Source: Haemonchus contortus (Eukaryota; Nematoda; Chromadorea; Rhabditida; Trichostrongylidae). Taken from it: a stretch of 64,000 bases of DNA. Shown in pieces: positions 37,901 through 49,055 of the stretch (positions are counted from its first letter, which is position 1; each line of letters opens with the position of its first letter). The stretch is taken from positions 22,675,740-22,739,739 of the forward strand of contig LS997565.1 in assembly GCA_000469685.2 (NCBI GenBank). The letters run 5' to 3'. The position numbers and the translations under genes were made by a program. A model generated the notes under the pieces. That model did no database searches. It was given only the letters and a program-made list of their open reading frames with translations, and had not been told where the DNA came from.

Positions 37901-39278
37901 CATAGCCATTTTTAGGAATAGTGCTTGAAGACACAGTTCACGACAATTTGGGCTTCTCTACTGAAAAAAGAACAATGGAAAAGATAGTCCGAAATAAAGA
38001 AAAATGGCGGAGAAAACGCAGGCGTAATTGAAGCAATAAGCGTCACAGAGGAATTAACCTAGGGGCGAGGATGTAACGACGAAAGTTGTATGGAAGGGCT
38101 GGAATAACTGTCCAAATGTGAGTGCCGTTGCGTGTAGCCGGCTATAGTTAGCTGTCTGCGTGCAACGTGTGCGTCCCGGTGCAAGTGGTGCAGCCTCTAC
38201 AGCCTCTTCATCGCCGTAGGAACTCGTCCGCCTTGGGTGTAAACGTCTGATAAGCCGGTGTTTGGGACTTTATAATGCCCTATCTGGGTCATTTTCCGAC
38301 CTCCTTTGTGGGTCTCCTTTGTGCAATTTTTTGGGATTCACAAGTTCATCCTAAGGAGTAATCACAGGAAGTCTTTTTTTCGTGAACTGTCTCTTTAAAT
38401 CAATGTTGCTCAGTACATCATGTACAATAATACGACTTCAGCGCAGGGTCATTCTCAAAAGTACATTCTTAGATGAATGGATCAAACTTACCGTCACCAA
38501 TGACGAGTTCTACTTCTGCTCCATTATCCACCAAAACAGTCCTCGGCAGAGACACTGAAATAATATTAATATGATAAGTTTAGTTTCAAAGAATTATACC
38601 ACAAACAGCTGCAATTGGATCCACAATAAGGACTGATTTTCGAGATGAAGAACTTCTCTCATGTGCGACCTGTTCTTTACATAAAAGAAAAGAGGTTAAG
38701 TTATGTGACAATTTTGTTGCGGCTGCCCTAGAAGTTGTAAGAATCAGTTGCAGAGTACAGTTGCTATGAAACAGTTTCTGAGGGGAGTCTAATATATTTG
38801 TATCCAGAGAGATGGTCGACTTCTGAACGTATCGCGCTTTGTGGGATACTAGGCTCTTCGAAATTTCTTCGAGGTAGCATTGTGCTCAACTTTTGTGGGA
38901 TCTCTTGATGAGAAGAATTCCCAATCCCAATAAATTCAGTGTAAGTTCTAGATTGAGGTGGGTGATTTTTAAGAGAGGGACGCTATAGCGTCAATAGTCA
39001 CGATTCGAACATAGAACTAATGGTAAGGTTGATGGAGCAATAAAAATGGGCTCGCACTGCCACTGTTGGCCCAAGGAGGTAGGCGTCACTAACAAAAGAG
39101 GCCCGCCAATCCTGATGTATGCGGAAGCCTGGAAATTCCTAAATCTCATCCAAAGCTTTGACTTAGATAGACTTACTTCTTCTCTCTCTTATCGCCTCCA
39201 CATGCTTTTCAAGGTTTGGTGATTGTGTTCCAATGATCTTCTCGCGTATTCCCGCATCGCTGTTTCTTCCATGCAGTC
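34917..39278 (-). CDS. Unidentified spliced gene convergent with the membrane-protein gene (incomplete)
   Basis: I do not recognise this protein. From 5' to 3' on the - strand, three exons join exactly in phase: 39278-39177 (GRNSDAGIREKIIGTQ), 38674-38600 (SSSRKSVLIVDPIAAVC) and 38554-38492 (SLPRTVLVDNGAEVELVIGD). Two terminal exons also join in phase: 35297-35210 (KCEVFIQNGKAGTEFILKSG) and 35038-34917 (DGKPVFHPTVTPKTEEIIKE), ending in TGA. Between these groups an exon near 35540-35440 (SSFTVENEQFLANESFHLP) fits with a GTTCCA donor, but the phase from 38492 does not connect, so one more exon is missing. The 5' end is unknown. The pattern is a helix, then several beta-like strands, then an acidic helical tail. 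No signal peptide or catalytic motif is visible. Confidence 0.6.
34921..34926 (+). terminator. Poly(A) signal candidate for the + strand membrane-protein gene
   Basis: AATAAA lies 314 bases past the stop codon at 34607. It sits inside the last coding exon of the gene on the opposite strand, so the two transcripts would overlap at their 3' ends if this signal is used. Confidence 0.45.
36904..37083 (-). CDS. Candidate terminal exon with UBA-like helix pattern
   Basis: An acceptor (CTGCTCAG) opens a 59-residue frame in phase 0 (KSTVTSLRDTLLPEEFSDDE, then STGNRLEEAVELAIQSAG) ending in TAA. The NRLEEAVELAIQ stretch recalls the third helix of ubiquitin-associated domains, but this is weak. It may be an alternative 3' end of the surrounding - strand gene or an unrelated small gene. 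Confidence 0.35.
   Translation of the reverse strand, partial: KSTVTSLRDTLLPEEFSDDEYQLRFCASTGNRLEEAVELAIQSAGMDKRSRTPESLNTT
37927..38399. mobile_element. Inverted-repeat element, AAGGCACAGTTCACG family, copy 3
   Basis: The left end is GACACAGTTCACGACAATTT and the right end is CGTGAACTGTCTCTTTAA. The interior shares GTGCAGCCTCTACAGCCTCT and AACTCGTCCGCCTTGGGTG with the copies at 39327 and 49761. It lies inside an intron of the unidentified - strand gene. Confidence 0.75.
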
Positions 39279-39326
39279 CTGCAATACATTTTAGGGCATG
39301 TTAAAGATTCAATGCAACAACAACTC

Positions 39327-39834
39327 AAAGGCACAGTTCACGATAATTTCGAAGTAGCCCTTTTGGACTGAAAAGCGGAAGTGTTGCTATAGAAGAGTAC
39401 ATCCGTGGCGAAGATAGCGAGAAAATCCGCCTACTTCAACGCTTTTAAGAAGTAATGGAAGAGGAGGTTGTACGAGATCACCGTGACGGGAATGGCATGT
39501 AAAGGGTGTTTGTACGAGATTTAACTTGCTTCCATTGCGCAAAGAGATGACTACATCAAGTCGAAATTGTCTAGAACTGCCTTTCATTGTCACCATGGGT
39601 TATGGCAAGTTGTTTGAACTTCCTTCATGGTAGTCTCTTGTGATAATGCAGCCTCTACAAGGCCTCTGAAACTCGTCCACGATGGGTGCGGCATTCACAC
39701 GATACAATCTCTGGCTCCTTATTGTGCCCTGTCAAAGACGTTTTTTCGACTTTATAAGGGCAGGTACGGTATAAGGAGGAGCCTCGAATTTATACTATAG
39801 GGAAACCATTTTCACCGTGAACAGTGCCTTCAAG
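39327..39834. mobile_element. Inverted-repeat element, AAGGCACAGTTCACG family, copy 4
   Basis: The left end AAAGGCACAGTTCACGATAA and the right end TTCACCGTGAACAGTGCCTT are clear inverted repeats. The interior follows the family, including GCAGCCTCTACAAGGCCTC. It lies about 50 bases upstream of the first recognised exon of the - strand gene. Confidence 0.85.
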
Positions 39835-40279
39835 GTTCATTTATGAAAGCTGACTTGCAGAACAACTCGAGTAAAAATGAGCTACAATATATGTGTGCAG
39901 TATCAGATACAACTAGAACAGTAATTCGGTAAAAAGGCAGTTAAATGGATCAGTCGAAGTCAATGATGTCAAGACTGACAGTGAGTGTGGATAGACTTCA
40001 GCTCCACTAACAAGGGATGTATACTAAGTGGCAGTGGCTATTCAAAAAGACATGTGAGCAACGCGGATGTATTTTAACCGTGCTTTCAACTTCACTTTCC
40101 GAATTTTCGGAACGATTCTGATAACTCTGTTACGTTAGTGCGTTTATGTGTATCGAATTGCCCATAAGCAAGTCAGTCAGAACAAAAAAATTGCGACGGT
40201 GAAGTTGCAAGGGTAGTGAGTTCTCAGGCCTGGTCTCTATGCATAGTAATTCGCACTGCTTCCTTATCAAAAGTTCTCC

Positions 40280-41640
40280 ATACCTATGCAAACAGTTTGC
40301 CGACAGTTAATGACTGTCTGCACATTTCACTTAACATTGAGGAATAACGGAAATGGTCTTCGAAGCAAAATGTTGTCCTGCTCTGAACACTCCATAAGGA
40401 TTCGCTCCCGATCTCGTAAAGTCAGCATCTCTCTTTCAGATCTACTTTTGTGGCTTCTCTGCATAACTTCGCATATTTGGACATTTGTTTATGACTGCCT
40501 GCAGCTCGCACGATTCCACGATGACACGTCGCTCGAAAGTCTTCGAAAAGGGTCGTCTTTTTTTTACCCTTTGCTTCCTAACACTATCGTGGAGATATTC
40601 GACTGTAGTCTTCGTAGATGTTGTCGGTAACGGAAACTTCCCATCCACACGCAAGGGAAGCGAAGCGATACCACTTGAGGAAGGTTTTAGGACTTCGTCT
40701 CCTAAACTTCATTGCTCTCTCTCCACGCACTGAGAAGCAGAATTCAGTGCGGAGGAAGCGGTGGTCCGATCCCGTAAATAAGTTCGGAATAACGGCGACG
40801 TCAGTCAGGCAAAATCTTCGATTGAAGATGATGTGGTCTATTCCATTATGGAACTGTCTGTAAGGTTACTCCCGAGTCCATCGCAAATGAGAGGGCTTTT
40901 GGAAGCTTCCAGTCACCATGAATGATGTGAGCCGACATGATAGACTCGGACAGCCTTTTCCCTGCTAATTCCATTCCGTGAGTCCAGATGTGGAGTTCTT
41001 CAGCCGTTCTTCTGAGGCCAATCTCGGCGTCAGAATCACCGACGGCGACCGTGACGAAAATATGGTTTTTTAGAGCTTCTCCAGATCCATATAGAACGCC
41101 TTCAGCTCTTCTTCGTCGGTCGACGTTAGCGTAGCTCGATGTTGGCGCATGAACAACGGAGCTGGTGTTGAGCTACATCTTCTCAATCGCAACCGTCCGA
41201 TTCGGATTGTCAAGCTTTCGTAAGAATCGATGTTCATTTGCCAATTGCGTACTGACATCTACGCCGCCGTTACCTCGGCTGCGCATGTTCCAAGGAACAA
41301 TTCTTCTTCGGTCCCAATTACAGCGTGCAATGGGCGATGCCTTCACGTCTCGATCAGCCCTGTGACGTCGTACTTGATCCTCCTGGCTTGCATCATCAGA
41401 TCTTCTATACATGCTTCCGATGCAAGCGTCCGTGCGTTGAAAGGACAGATTGCTACCTTAGTTTTCCCTCTTTTGGGCAGCCTTTTCTGGCCCACAGCTT
41501 CAAGCAGCCTCTTCCGAGAGGTCTCACCCAACGCTGCTGTATTGGGGCTTCCTCGAGTTCAAGGGAATTAGGCCTATTGATAACACTGTTTTTGGCAGAT
41601 AAATACCCAACGAGTAGCTTGCCAGGCTCTAACAAGGGGG
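40280..41640 (-). mobile_element. RTE-like LINE, endonuclease portion (5' part of ORF), degraded
   Basis: The - strand translation carries RTE endonuclease landmarks in order: KVAICPFNARTLASEACIED near 41450, RIGRLRLRRCSSTPA near 41170, FYMDLEKL near 41080 and EELHIWTHGME near 41000. DHIIFNRRFCLTDVAVIPK follows near 40800 and LCREATKVDLKER near 40430. Frameshifts and stops separate the blocks, and the reverse transcriptase domain is missing below about 40280. The landmark order is known from nematode RTE elements. Confidence 0.75.
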
Positions 41641-42150
41641 CTGGATTGACTCCGGGCTATCCTAAAGTGGACGAGGAGCTTTGTTTCTGGAGACGGCCTC
41701 GAACTCTATCCCGGTACTTCCCACTCACGAGAATGCAGATTTTTGCCTGAGCAGGATGGGCAGGATACCAACTGCGCCCATCGACTCTCCGCACACGTAT
41801 GCGTGGATACAGTGGCGAGAAACAGAAGTTGCGGTATATCGATCATCACAGCAGGAACCGGGAGTTCTTCGCGGGACTCGACCTGCGTCTTTGGACAAGT
41901 AATTGCGATTCTTCCTTGGTCGGCGATTTACTCCCCTACCCGCCTCCTGGGGACGCCTTACGTAGCCTCGTCGCTAATCCGCTGGGATCCTTCAGTGAGA
42001 GGAAACCATAGTGAAGGATCGAATGATTATACCCAAACACAAATCCACCCGAAATCATCAGCTCTATGGGTGAAGTGGCCATCATCTTTTATCTACCGAG
42101 GGTCAAAAAAAAAACACGCATTCTCTTCATTGGCGAAAATCATTTGAGGA
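41641..42150. other. Possible 5' flank of the RTE copy
   Basis: Open frames exist on the + strand (41743-42147 and 41799-42011) but they overlap one another and match nothing. The stretch may be untranslated sequence of the - strand LINE or older insertion debris. Confidence 0.3.
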
Positions 42151-42159
42151 GCTCGTGGC

Positions 42160-42800
42160 GATTTGGTGAAACTCGTGAGCTTTCAAGATAAAGACGAGTA
42201 ACTGAAAGGCTAATAGTGAGTTGGTCGACCATCGCTAGTTGATCACGATGATTTGCCAACAATAAGAGCAGTCGAGGAAGATCAACTTCAACTATTAAGA
42301 GAGACTATCAAGCATACATACATTCGTAGGTGCCCACTTCAAGCAGCTTGGAATGGTGAAGAACTTGACAAGTAGGTGCCACACCAACTCACGGAGTAGC
42401 AACAATTGAGGGGCCTAGAACTTTTGAGTTCCTTGCTGAGAAGGGACGATATTTAGCCATTTCTCCGACCATTGTAACGTGTGATAAAAACCGCATATTT
42501 AACAAATTGTCTTCTAAAAGTTGATCGACTTGCGAATCATGCTCTCCTTCATCCACACTACTCATCAGACCCGTCAGCAACTGACTTCCATTTATTCGAA
42601 CATTCATTTTATTTTATTTATAACAACTGGACAACTTTTAAAGGACCGAAAATTCAAAAATCAGAGCGGCATGAAAGCTGCCTTTCTCGAATTCTCTGAA
42701 TCCAGATCACCGGACTTTTTTGAAAGTGGAATAAGCAAAACTATGTCACGTTTACAAAGATGTGTAGAATCGGATGGGACTTACTTATGGTGAGTAGAAG
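42160..42800 (+). mobile_element. Mariner transposase pseudogene with internal deletion
   Basis: N-terminal landmarks VGRPSLVDHDDL, DK-VPHQLTE and LELLSSLLRRDD (42215-42450) are followed at once by the C-terminal landmarks ALLHPHYSSDPSATDFHLFE (42540-42600) and FFESGISKTMSRLQRC (42720-42770). In intact mariner transposases the two catalytic aspartates before the third lie between these blocks; here that middle part is gone. Stops and a frameshift add to the damage. Confidence 0.75.
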
Positions 42801-43059
42801 TTTTAACTTTGTGATGAGTTATGATTTTTTAAAAATCAGCTGTCAAGACGGCAAGAACTTTGCGAACAACCTAATAATATGTTACATTCAGAAAGGGACA
42901 CTTCTTTGCAACTCTATTAATGGTTACGAGGCAGACGAATGTCTCTTTTACTGATGGACTGGATAGGGCAGGGATGGTCGAGTGGATAAGTGTGTAGGCC
43001 CATTTCTTGAGGGCGCGTCGGCAGTGAAAGTAGGGACTGGGAAAGGCACATGGAGTTAG

Positions 43060-45060
43060 AGGAATAGGAGTTACAAACGAAGAAAGGAAAGAGGGTCCTT
43101 GACCTAGCCTACGACATGGCAGCCTGCGGCACATTCTTCTCGAGAAAGAAGACTCAGAAGGTAACCTACAGCAGTGGTGAAGAAGAGATGGAAATAGAAC
43201 ATATGCTTGTGGGAAAATTGCCCTCAAAACTGTGAAGGACATCATAGTACTGCGGCGCGAAAATAATAAGGCTTAACAGCACAGTCCTCTCCTAGGAGCA
43301 TAGCGGTAAAGCTTCTCTCCAAATCAAGGGCTAGAACGCAGGAAAGATACATTGGTGGAAGCTGCGTCAAGCCAAAATAGAGGGACTCAGCCGGAAGGTA
43401 ATAGAAGCTGGTTCCCAGATACCGAAGGATGACCCAGCAGACCTGAGGCAAAATGAGAAAATCATTCTACGGTGTGTGAGGGAAACGCAGGGAAGGACTC
43501 GAGGTGGATTGAAGGGATAATGAAGCGTGGTACTTGAACGATGAAGTCCACCGCATTGTGGGGCGGAAGGAAGTCGCCTGACAGAAGACCCAGGTGCCTA
43601 CAGAAATTGTAAGAGGCCCGCCAAGGTTACTGTAGCGAAAGCAAAGAATACGGAAATGGACGGCTTGTGTAAGAAACACGATGACGGGAGATGAGAGAAG
43701 TTTTCCTCCCGGCTGGCAAAAGCCTGGCACCTGGCTTCTCAAGAAATGGGTGTAGTAAAGTTTGTCAAGAACAGGTAGGTGAAAAGAATACTTTGGCAGG
43801 CTACTGAACGAAGAATTCCACCGTGTTAGCAGTCTTTGAACAGAAGCGACGGCCGGTCCCATTGCACTCCAGATAGAGGATGAAGGTGTAGAGCAAGTGT
43901 GTCTTCAATGAAATTGTTCGAGAGGTTAGTCAAGATTGAGGGAGCTCTTTCAGATCTCGCGAGAGCAGCTCGGCCTCATGCCAAAAAGGCCTACAACAGA
44001 TACTAACCTCATAGCCAGAAAAGTGATGGAGAAGAATCGAGAAAAGCGTAAACCCTGCTACCTAGCCTTACTCGATCTGGAGAATGTCTTTGACAGCCTC
44101 CCGCGACAAATCTTCCAGAGAGCGCTTCGAAAACGAAACAATCCAGAACACCGACCTCCTTGTTCAAGAAAATGTACGATGGGCACAAGATTGCAACCCG
44201 CGCTTAACACGGCTCGACCAAAGCAATAGACGTCACTGTTGTGGTGCGCTAGGAATCAGTTCTGAGCCCATTCCTTCGTTCGATGTCATCACAAGCGAGC
44301 TCCTAGATGGACGGCTGTAGATCATCCTTTACGCTACTGACATAGCTCTGTTAGCGCAGAGCAGAAATGAACTTAAGGACAAGCTGAATTAAGGGCAATA
44401 AGTGCTGTGGTAATGGGCTTTGGCGTGAAGAAGACCAAGTTCCTCAGCTCCGAGGAGTGCACGATGTCAATCGTAGACGGTCATAGGAAAGCCATCGAAG
44501 GAGCACAGACCTTTCGATACCGGAAGTGACCTAAGCGCTGACGGTAGCGTGAATCAGACTATAAAAACCCGAATAAATGCGGCATAGATGGAGTGGAAGG
44601 AGCTCACTGGCATTCTCTGCAATCGACGGTGCTCCAGGACGCTTAGAGGAAAAGTTTGAAGGATAGTAGTGAGGCTCACGAGCAGTGCTAACCCGTAAGA
44701 AGAGACCATCAAAGACAACCACTCCACTGAGATACGGATACTCAGATGGCCTTGCGGTCAAACGTGACTGGACCAGATTAGAAACGAAAAAATCAGAGCA
44801 ATCATGCGAACAGCCCCTGGTCCAGCTGAAGATTTGAGAGCAGCGTCCAAGATGGTACGGACACGTACTGAGAAGATCAGGGGAATTATCCAATAAGGGA
44901 GGCAATGCAGTTCGAGGCTCAAAGGGGGCGACTACAAAAAGTTTCAAAGGAGATGTGGCGGGACGTAAGCAAGAGGGACCTCGCCGAAGCTAGAGTAATG
45001 GCAGAAGATGCCGTAGATAGAAGTGGTGACGACTGACAGGAATAGCGCACCCTATGGCGG
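43060..45060 (+). mobile_element. Non-LTR retrotransposon (LINE) with endonuclease end and reverse transcriptase, degraded
   Basis: It opens with the end of an endonuclease domain (CGTFFSRKKTQKVTYSSG near 43130). The reverse transcriptase follows: QLGLMPKRPTTDTNLIARKV (43970-44030), CYLALLDLENVFDSLPRQ (44060-44110), a worn ILYA-D motif near 44325 and a C-terminal RWYGHVLRR block near 44860. The usual F-x-DL-K-AFD motif reads LLDLENVFD. Many stops and frameshifts make it inactive. It differs in sequence from the RTE copy at 40280. Its 3' end abuts the inverted-repeat element at 45070. Confidence 0.75.
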
Positions 45061-45069
45061 AGCACGATT

Positions 45070-45776
45070 GAAGGCACAGTTCACGATAATTTTGGGGTAT
45101 CCGGTTTTTGACGAAAAATGTTAGATGGCCTACATAAGTGCAATGGAAAGGAGAAAACGCGAAAAACGATGAATAAAAGGAAATAGAAAGCTTCAAAAAA
45201 GAAGGGAAAAGGGGGGGGGGTTGGACGAGTTACACGGCCAGAAAACGGCGATAAGGGAATTTTCGGGCGAGTCAGACAAGCGCGACGCAGTGTCTGCAAT
45301 TGCACAGAACACGCCAAAACAGCTGATTTCGGCTTATTCGTTAGAACTGTTTATTCTTTTGCTGCTAATAAGCTGAATTATGCTGCGGAATCAATTCGAC
45401 GGGACGAGAAGGTAAGTAAATTTGATTATATTAATGTTTTACGGTGAAATTTTCTTCTATATGTTTTTGTTCCGTTGAATTGCGTTCTCTCATGAATTTC
45501 ATGCTAGTATTTTCAATTGTTTGGCAATTTGCCAATCAGCTTATCGATTTTTCACCAACTTCGCTCCAGTGCGAATGTTGTGTACGACAATTAGATTTCG
45601 TAGTTAGCCTAGCGAGGGGCGGAGGTTGACCGTGGCTTACTCTCCGGCCCCTTATTGTGCCCTATCCAGCCCGTTTTTCGACCTCATCTCGGCACAGATG
45701 CTATCAGAGGGGGCCCCAAATTCATACCATGTGCAAATCTGCGAAAACATTTTTACCGTTAACCGTGCCTTTAACG
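45070..45776. mobile_element. Inverted-repeat element, AAGGCACAGTTCACG family, copy 5 (long form)
   Basis: It starts AAGGCACAGTTCACGATAAT and ends TTACCGTTAACCGTGCCTTT. This is one of two longer copies of about 700 bases. Its interior GCGAGGGGCGGAGG and TTGGCAATTTGCCAATCAGC match copy 7 (49056-49760) in inverted orientation. Confidence 0.85.
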
Positions 45777-45951
45777 CTAGGGAGAAGTAAAAGTAATCAA
45801 ATGAATAAGAAGTCAATTCAAATAATGTTCAAATCGCAATAAGGGTAGCGGACTAGGCTAAATTTTCCCTTTCCAGAATTGTCTCACTCTGAGCGCTCAA
45901 ATGTTTCTTCATTATAATGTTCTACGTAACCGAAAATAAGGAATAAGACTA

Positions 45952-46348
45952 TTACTCACTCTCTTTTTGGATCGCCTTGTCATCGGGCGTTTTCTTTGTG
46001 GCTTTTCCATTTGATCTTATTATTGTGCTTTTCTTTACGCCTTTCTCCTCTTCTGCTGTTATTTCCGATAGTTTCTTTCCTGATCGTTCTATTTCTTCCT
46101 TTTCCGATTCAGCGCGTTCGAGCTTCTTCGTTTTCGCCTTCTTTCCGTCTGCTACGGCGACGAGACTCTTTTTCGGGGATTCTTTAGTATTTGTTGGCAT
46201 CGTAGCTCCCACAATTGCCATGTTTTGCCTAACATCACCTTTTGTTGGCTTTTTCTTTGCAGTATTCTCCGACTTCGGACCTGAAATATGATTTGTTACA
46301 CGGAAACGAGTGACAGCTTTTCCAGATTTTTTATTATACGCAGTTGCC
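45952..46348 (-). CDS. Lysine-rich tail, probable last exon of an unidentified gene
   Basis: A GCTTGTCAG acceptor at about 46349 opens a 130-residue frame on the - strand (ATAYNKKSGKAVTRFRV at the start) that runs to TGA/TAA at 45952. From about 46280 it is strongly Lys/Glu/Ser-rich and disordered (GPKSENTAKKKPTKG, KKAKTKKLERAESEKEEIE). The composition recalls nuclear or chromatin proteins, but no domain is visible. An upstream exon may lie near 46484-46735, where a CAC|GTAAGA donor exists, but the phases do not join cleanly. Confidence 0.45.
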
Positions 46349-46759
46349 CTGACAAGCACGGAAAAAGGGAGAAAGAATTTCTTGTCGAGGAAACCTCAAA
46401 CAAATGAAAGAATTGTGGGAATACAGCAATGTTAGCAGAACTAGTTTAATATCGGCTACATTATTGGAATTTCTTATTCTTACGTGCTGAAGGAGTAGTA
46501 TTAGCAAGCCTTCCCAGGCAATCGCAGAATTCTTCAGAGCCTGAGAAGTACTAGTCAGAAAATTTTGTCTGATATGGAATGCAGCATCCTCAAAATTTTT
46601 CTTCTCAGAAGTGAAACGATTAGATAAAAGGTTCTCTGAGCACTTCCCTTCCGGTAGACAGCCAAGGCAGTACAATGGAATGAAGTATAATAGTTTGCAG
46701 TCACTCGCACGGAGTGATGCTGTTACGACTTGATTCCTGAACACAGTAAGGGAGCAGTT

Positions 46760-47263
46760 AAAGGCACAGTTCACGATAAAAATGGTTTGTGAGACTCCTT
46801 TAGAGGATGAATTTGAGGCCCCCGCGTACACCATATCTGGCACTATTAGGTCGGAAAACAGCCTAGTCAAGGAGCTATAAAGGCTTGAAGATTGGCCCGT
46901 GTGTATCCTCGGACGAGTTTTACCGGCACTGTAGAAGCTGCACCGATCACAAGGGTGCCCAAGAAGAAGTTCAAACAACCTGTCGTGACCCATAGCGACA
47001 GTGAAAGACAGTTCTGTACAGTTCTGGCTCAATTTAGTCAGCTCTTAGTGCAAGTGCAATAACTGAGATCTCATCCAAGTGCTCCTATGTTATTTCAGTC
47101 AACTCGTCCAACCACTATTTCCCCTCCTTTTGGGGAGTCATATTTTTCTCAAAATGAGCAAATTCTCTCGTTTTCTATACTACCGATGAAGTATTCCCAC
47201 TCTATACTCCGCTATCCGGATAAAAACGGGTACCTTGAAATTATCGTGAACTATGCCGTTAAG
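46760..47263. mobile_element. Inverted-repeat element, AAGGCACAGTTCACG family, copy 6
   Basis: The left end AAAGGCACAGTTCACGATAA and the right end GAAATTATCGTGAACTATGC are nearly perfect inverted repeats. The interior shares GGACGAGTTTTACCGG and GCACTGTAGAAGCTGCACC-type sequence with other copies. Confidence 0.9.
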
Positions 47264-47756
47264 GTAGAAGTAATAGAGTGAGCTGGACGACTAGAGTCTT
47301 AAATAGAAAAACGCAGCTCTAACAGACAGACACCTGTGAAAGACGGCAATAAAAAATAAAAAAGATGAAGTTTTCGGCTTGTTTTCGACTACGTTTTTTG
47401 AATGCACTTCGCATACAAGTCAGTTTGAAATAGAAGTGACGTTTTAAAGTGACGGCATATGAAATGAATTGAAATGGCAAGCTGATGTACATACTAATTA
47501 GTGATTTTGCCTTCCGAGCGATTTTGGTATCAGTTAAAGGGCTTCGAAGAGGTGAAAGTCTCAGCTGGAATAATTAGATGCCAAACTAGGATCTGATCCA
47601 TGGATAATACTCCACTTGGCACCACACCACATCTACTTGTAGAAAGGTAATGATGAATGGGAAAATCACGAAAAGGAGTGAAAGAAACCCAAATTTTTGT
47701 GATCACTTGTATCACGAACATGAAACGTCTGCTTTTTGGTGAGTATCAATGCGATC

Positions 47757-48062
47757 AGGGCGGAGGTGGCGTAGTGGTAAGGGGCGCACTATATCACACG
47801 CACGGTCAGGGGTTCGAATCCCGGATCGATGCCCGCCTAGGCCAACCAAGCCTTCCATCCCTCCGGGGTCGGTGAATTGGTACCAGGCTCGTCTGGGAGG
47901 CTAAAAGTACTGACTTGTACATCGGCTGGCCACCGCAAGTCATTGTATAGGCCACATACGCACTCATTACGCCACTACGATTCTGAATGGAAGTCGAGTG
48001 CGGGGATTCTCCCTCAGACGGGATTGATTAACGCCTAAAACTTTATCCTTTATCCTTTTATC
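47757..48062 (+). repeat. tRNA-derived SINE, copy 4 (most intact)
   Basis: The head contains TGGCGTAGTGGTAAGG (A box) and GGGGTTCGAATCCC (B box) at tRNA-like spacing, which are the internal RNA polymerase III promoter elements. A body of about 220 bases follows, ending in ACTTTATCCTTTATCCTTTT. The short repeated 3' tail is typical of SINEs mobilised by a LINE partner. No functional tRNA is called because the anticodon arm is not convincing and the sequence is multicopy. Confidence 0.85.
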
Positions 48063-49055
48063 AATATGATCACGGTCAGTAACTCAAAGTCAATGCTGTT
48101 CTGGTGGAAAACTAGCCTAACAGAGGTGTGATGGTTTACTTGTTGCAAAAAAAAACACTGACTCCGTTGTAAAGCGGGCATCAGCTCTGCCATTTGTATT
48201 GGACAATCTCTTCATTGAATACAGACACGCACTGATCTCTCCAGTTAATTGAGGGTGTTTACAAACAATCGCCATAACTTCACATACTTGCTCAGACTAC
48301 TTGTGGTTGTATCAGAATAAGCAACCAGTCGTGTCCATGTATCGCCGCCAACAGCATTCGTGAATATCTCAGGACTACACTTCCTAACTACGCAGTCGAA
48401 CTTCAACATAAGGAATAGACAAAAGCGTACCTGATGTCAGCTCAGCCTCCTCCATATTTTAGAAATTACTCTTGTGCCCTTAGCTGCTCAATTATGCTAC
48501 TGTGAGCTTTTATAATGAAACTAGATGGTCACGCCCCACAGCTAATTAGATCGCTTGTGTCAGTTAATTCAGAAGTACTAGATATAATGTGTTTCACATG
48601 GACGCAATTAAGTCTTCAACCATGACAACGCCAACACTTCTCAGGCTCAATGGCTACAAATAACATCCGTAGCAATAACCCGTGCATAATAACATAGTGA
48701 GAAAACTGTCTCGTAGACACAACAAATAAATTATAGCATCAATGTTGCCGATCTAATCAGTTGATGTAGACAAGTAGATGTACAACGACATCCGTGAGAG
48801 GGAATAAGATATGTGGAAATACGATTGTTTTTCAATCTAAGTTTATAAGTTATTGAAACAAAGTTTGAGATCAATATACGAAGTAACAATTCGCTTTGTT
48901 TGCCACGATAATTTTGTATTATCGAGTTGGATCATCCAGAATAGGGCGAAGGTGGCGAAAAAAAAATGGAGAATCGACGTTTTCAGAGAAACATGGGGCT
49001 TCAGAAAAGACTTGAAACCAAAGGATGGACGAGAATGTAACGACATCAGTTGCGT
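48063..49055. other. Intergenic, nothing recognised
   Basis: This AT-rich sequence between the intact SINE and the next inverted-repeat element contains no open frame or repeat that I can support. Confidence 0.4.

Noticed and set aside
43467..43862. 131-residue open frame on the - strand
   Set aside because: It is antisense to the + strand LINE at 43060-45060.
46334..47032. 232-residue open frame on the - strand
   Set aside because: It runs straight through the inverted-repeat element at 46760-47263 and into intron-like sequence. The whole frame is not one protein, though part of it may overlap a real exon.
47757..47830. tRNA gene
   Set aside because: A and B boxes are present, but the sequence continues into a conserved body shared by three other copies, so it is a SINE head rather than a tRNA gene.
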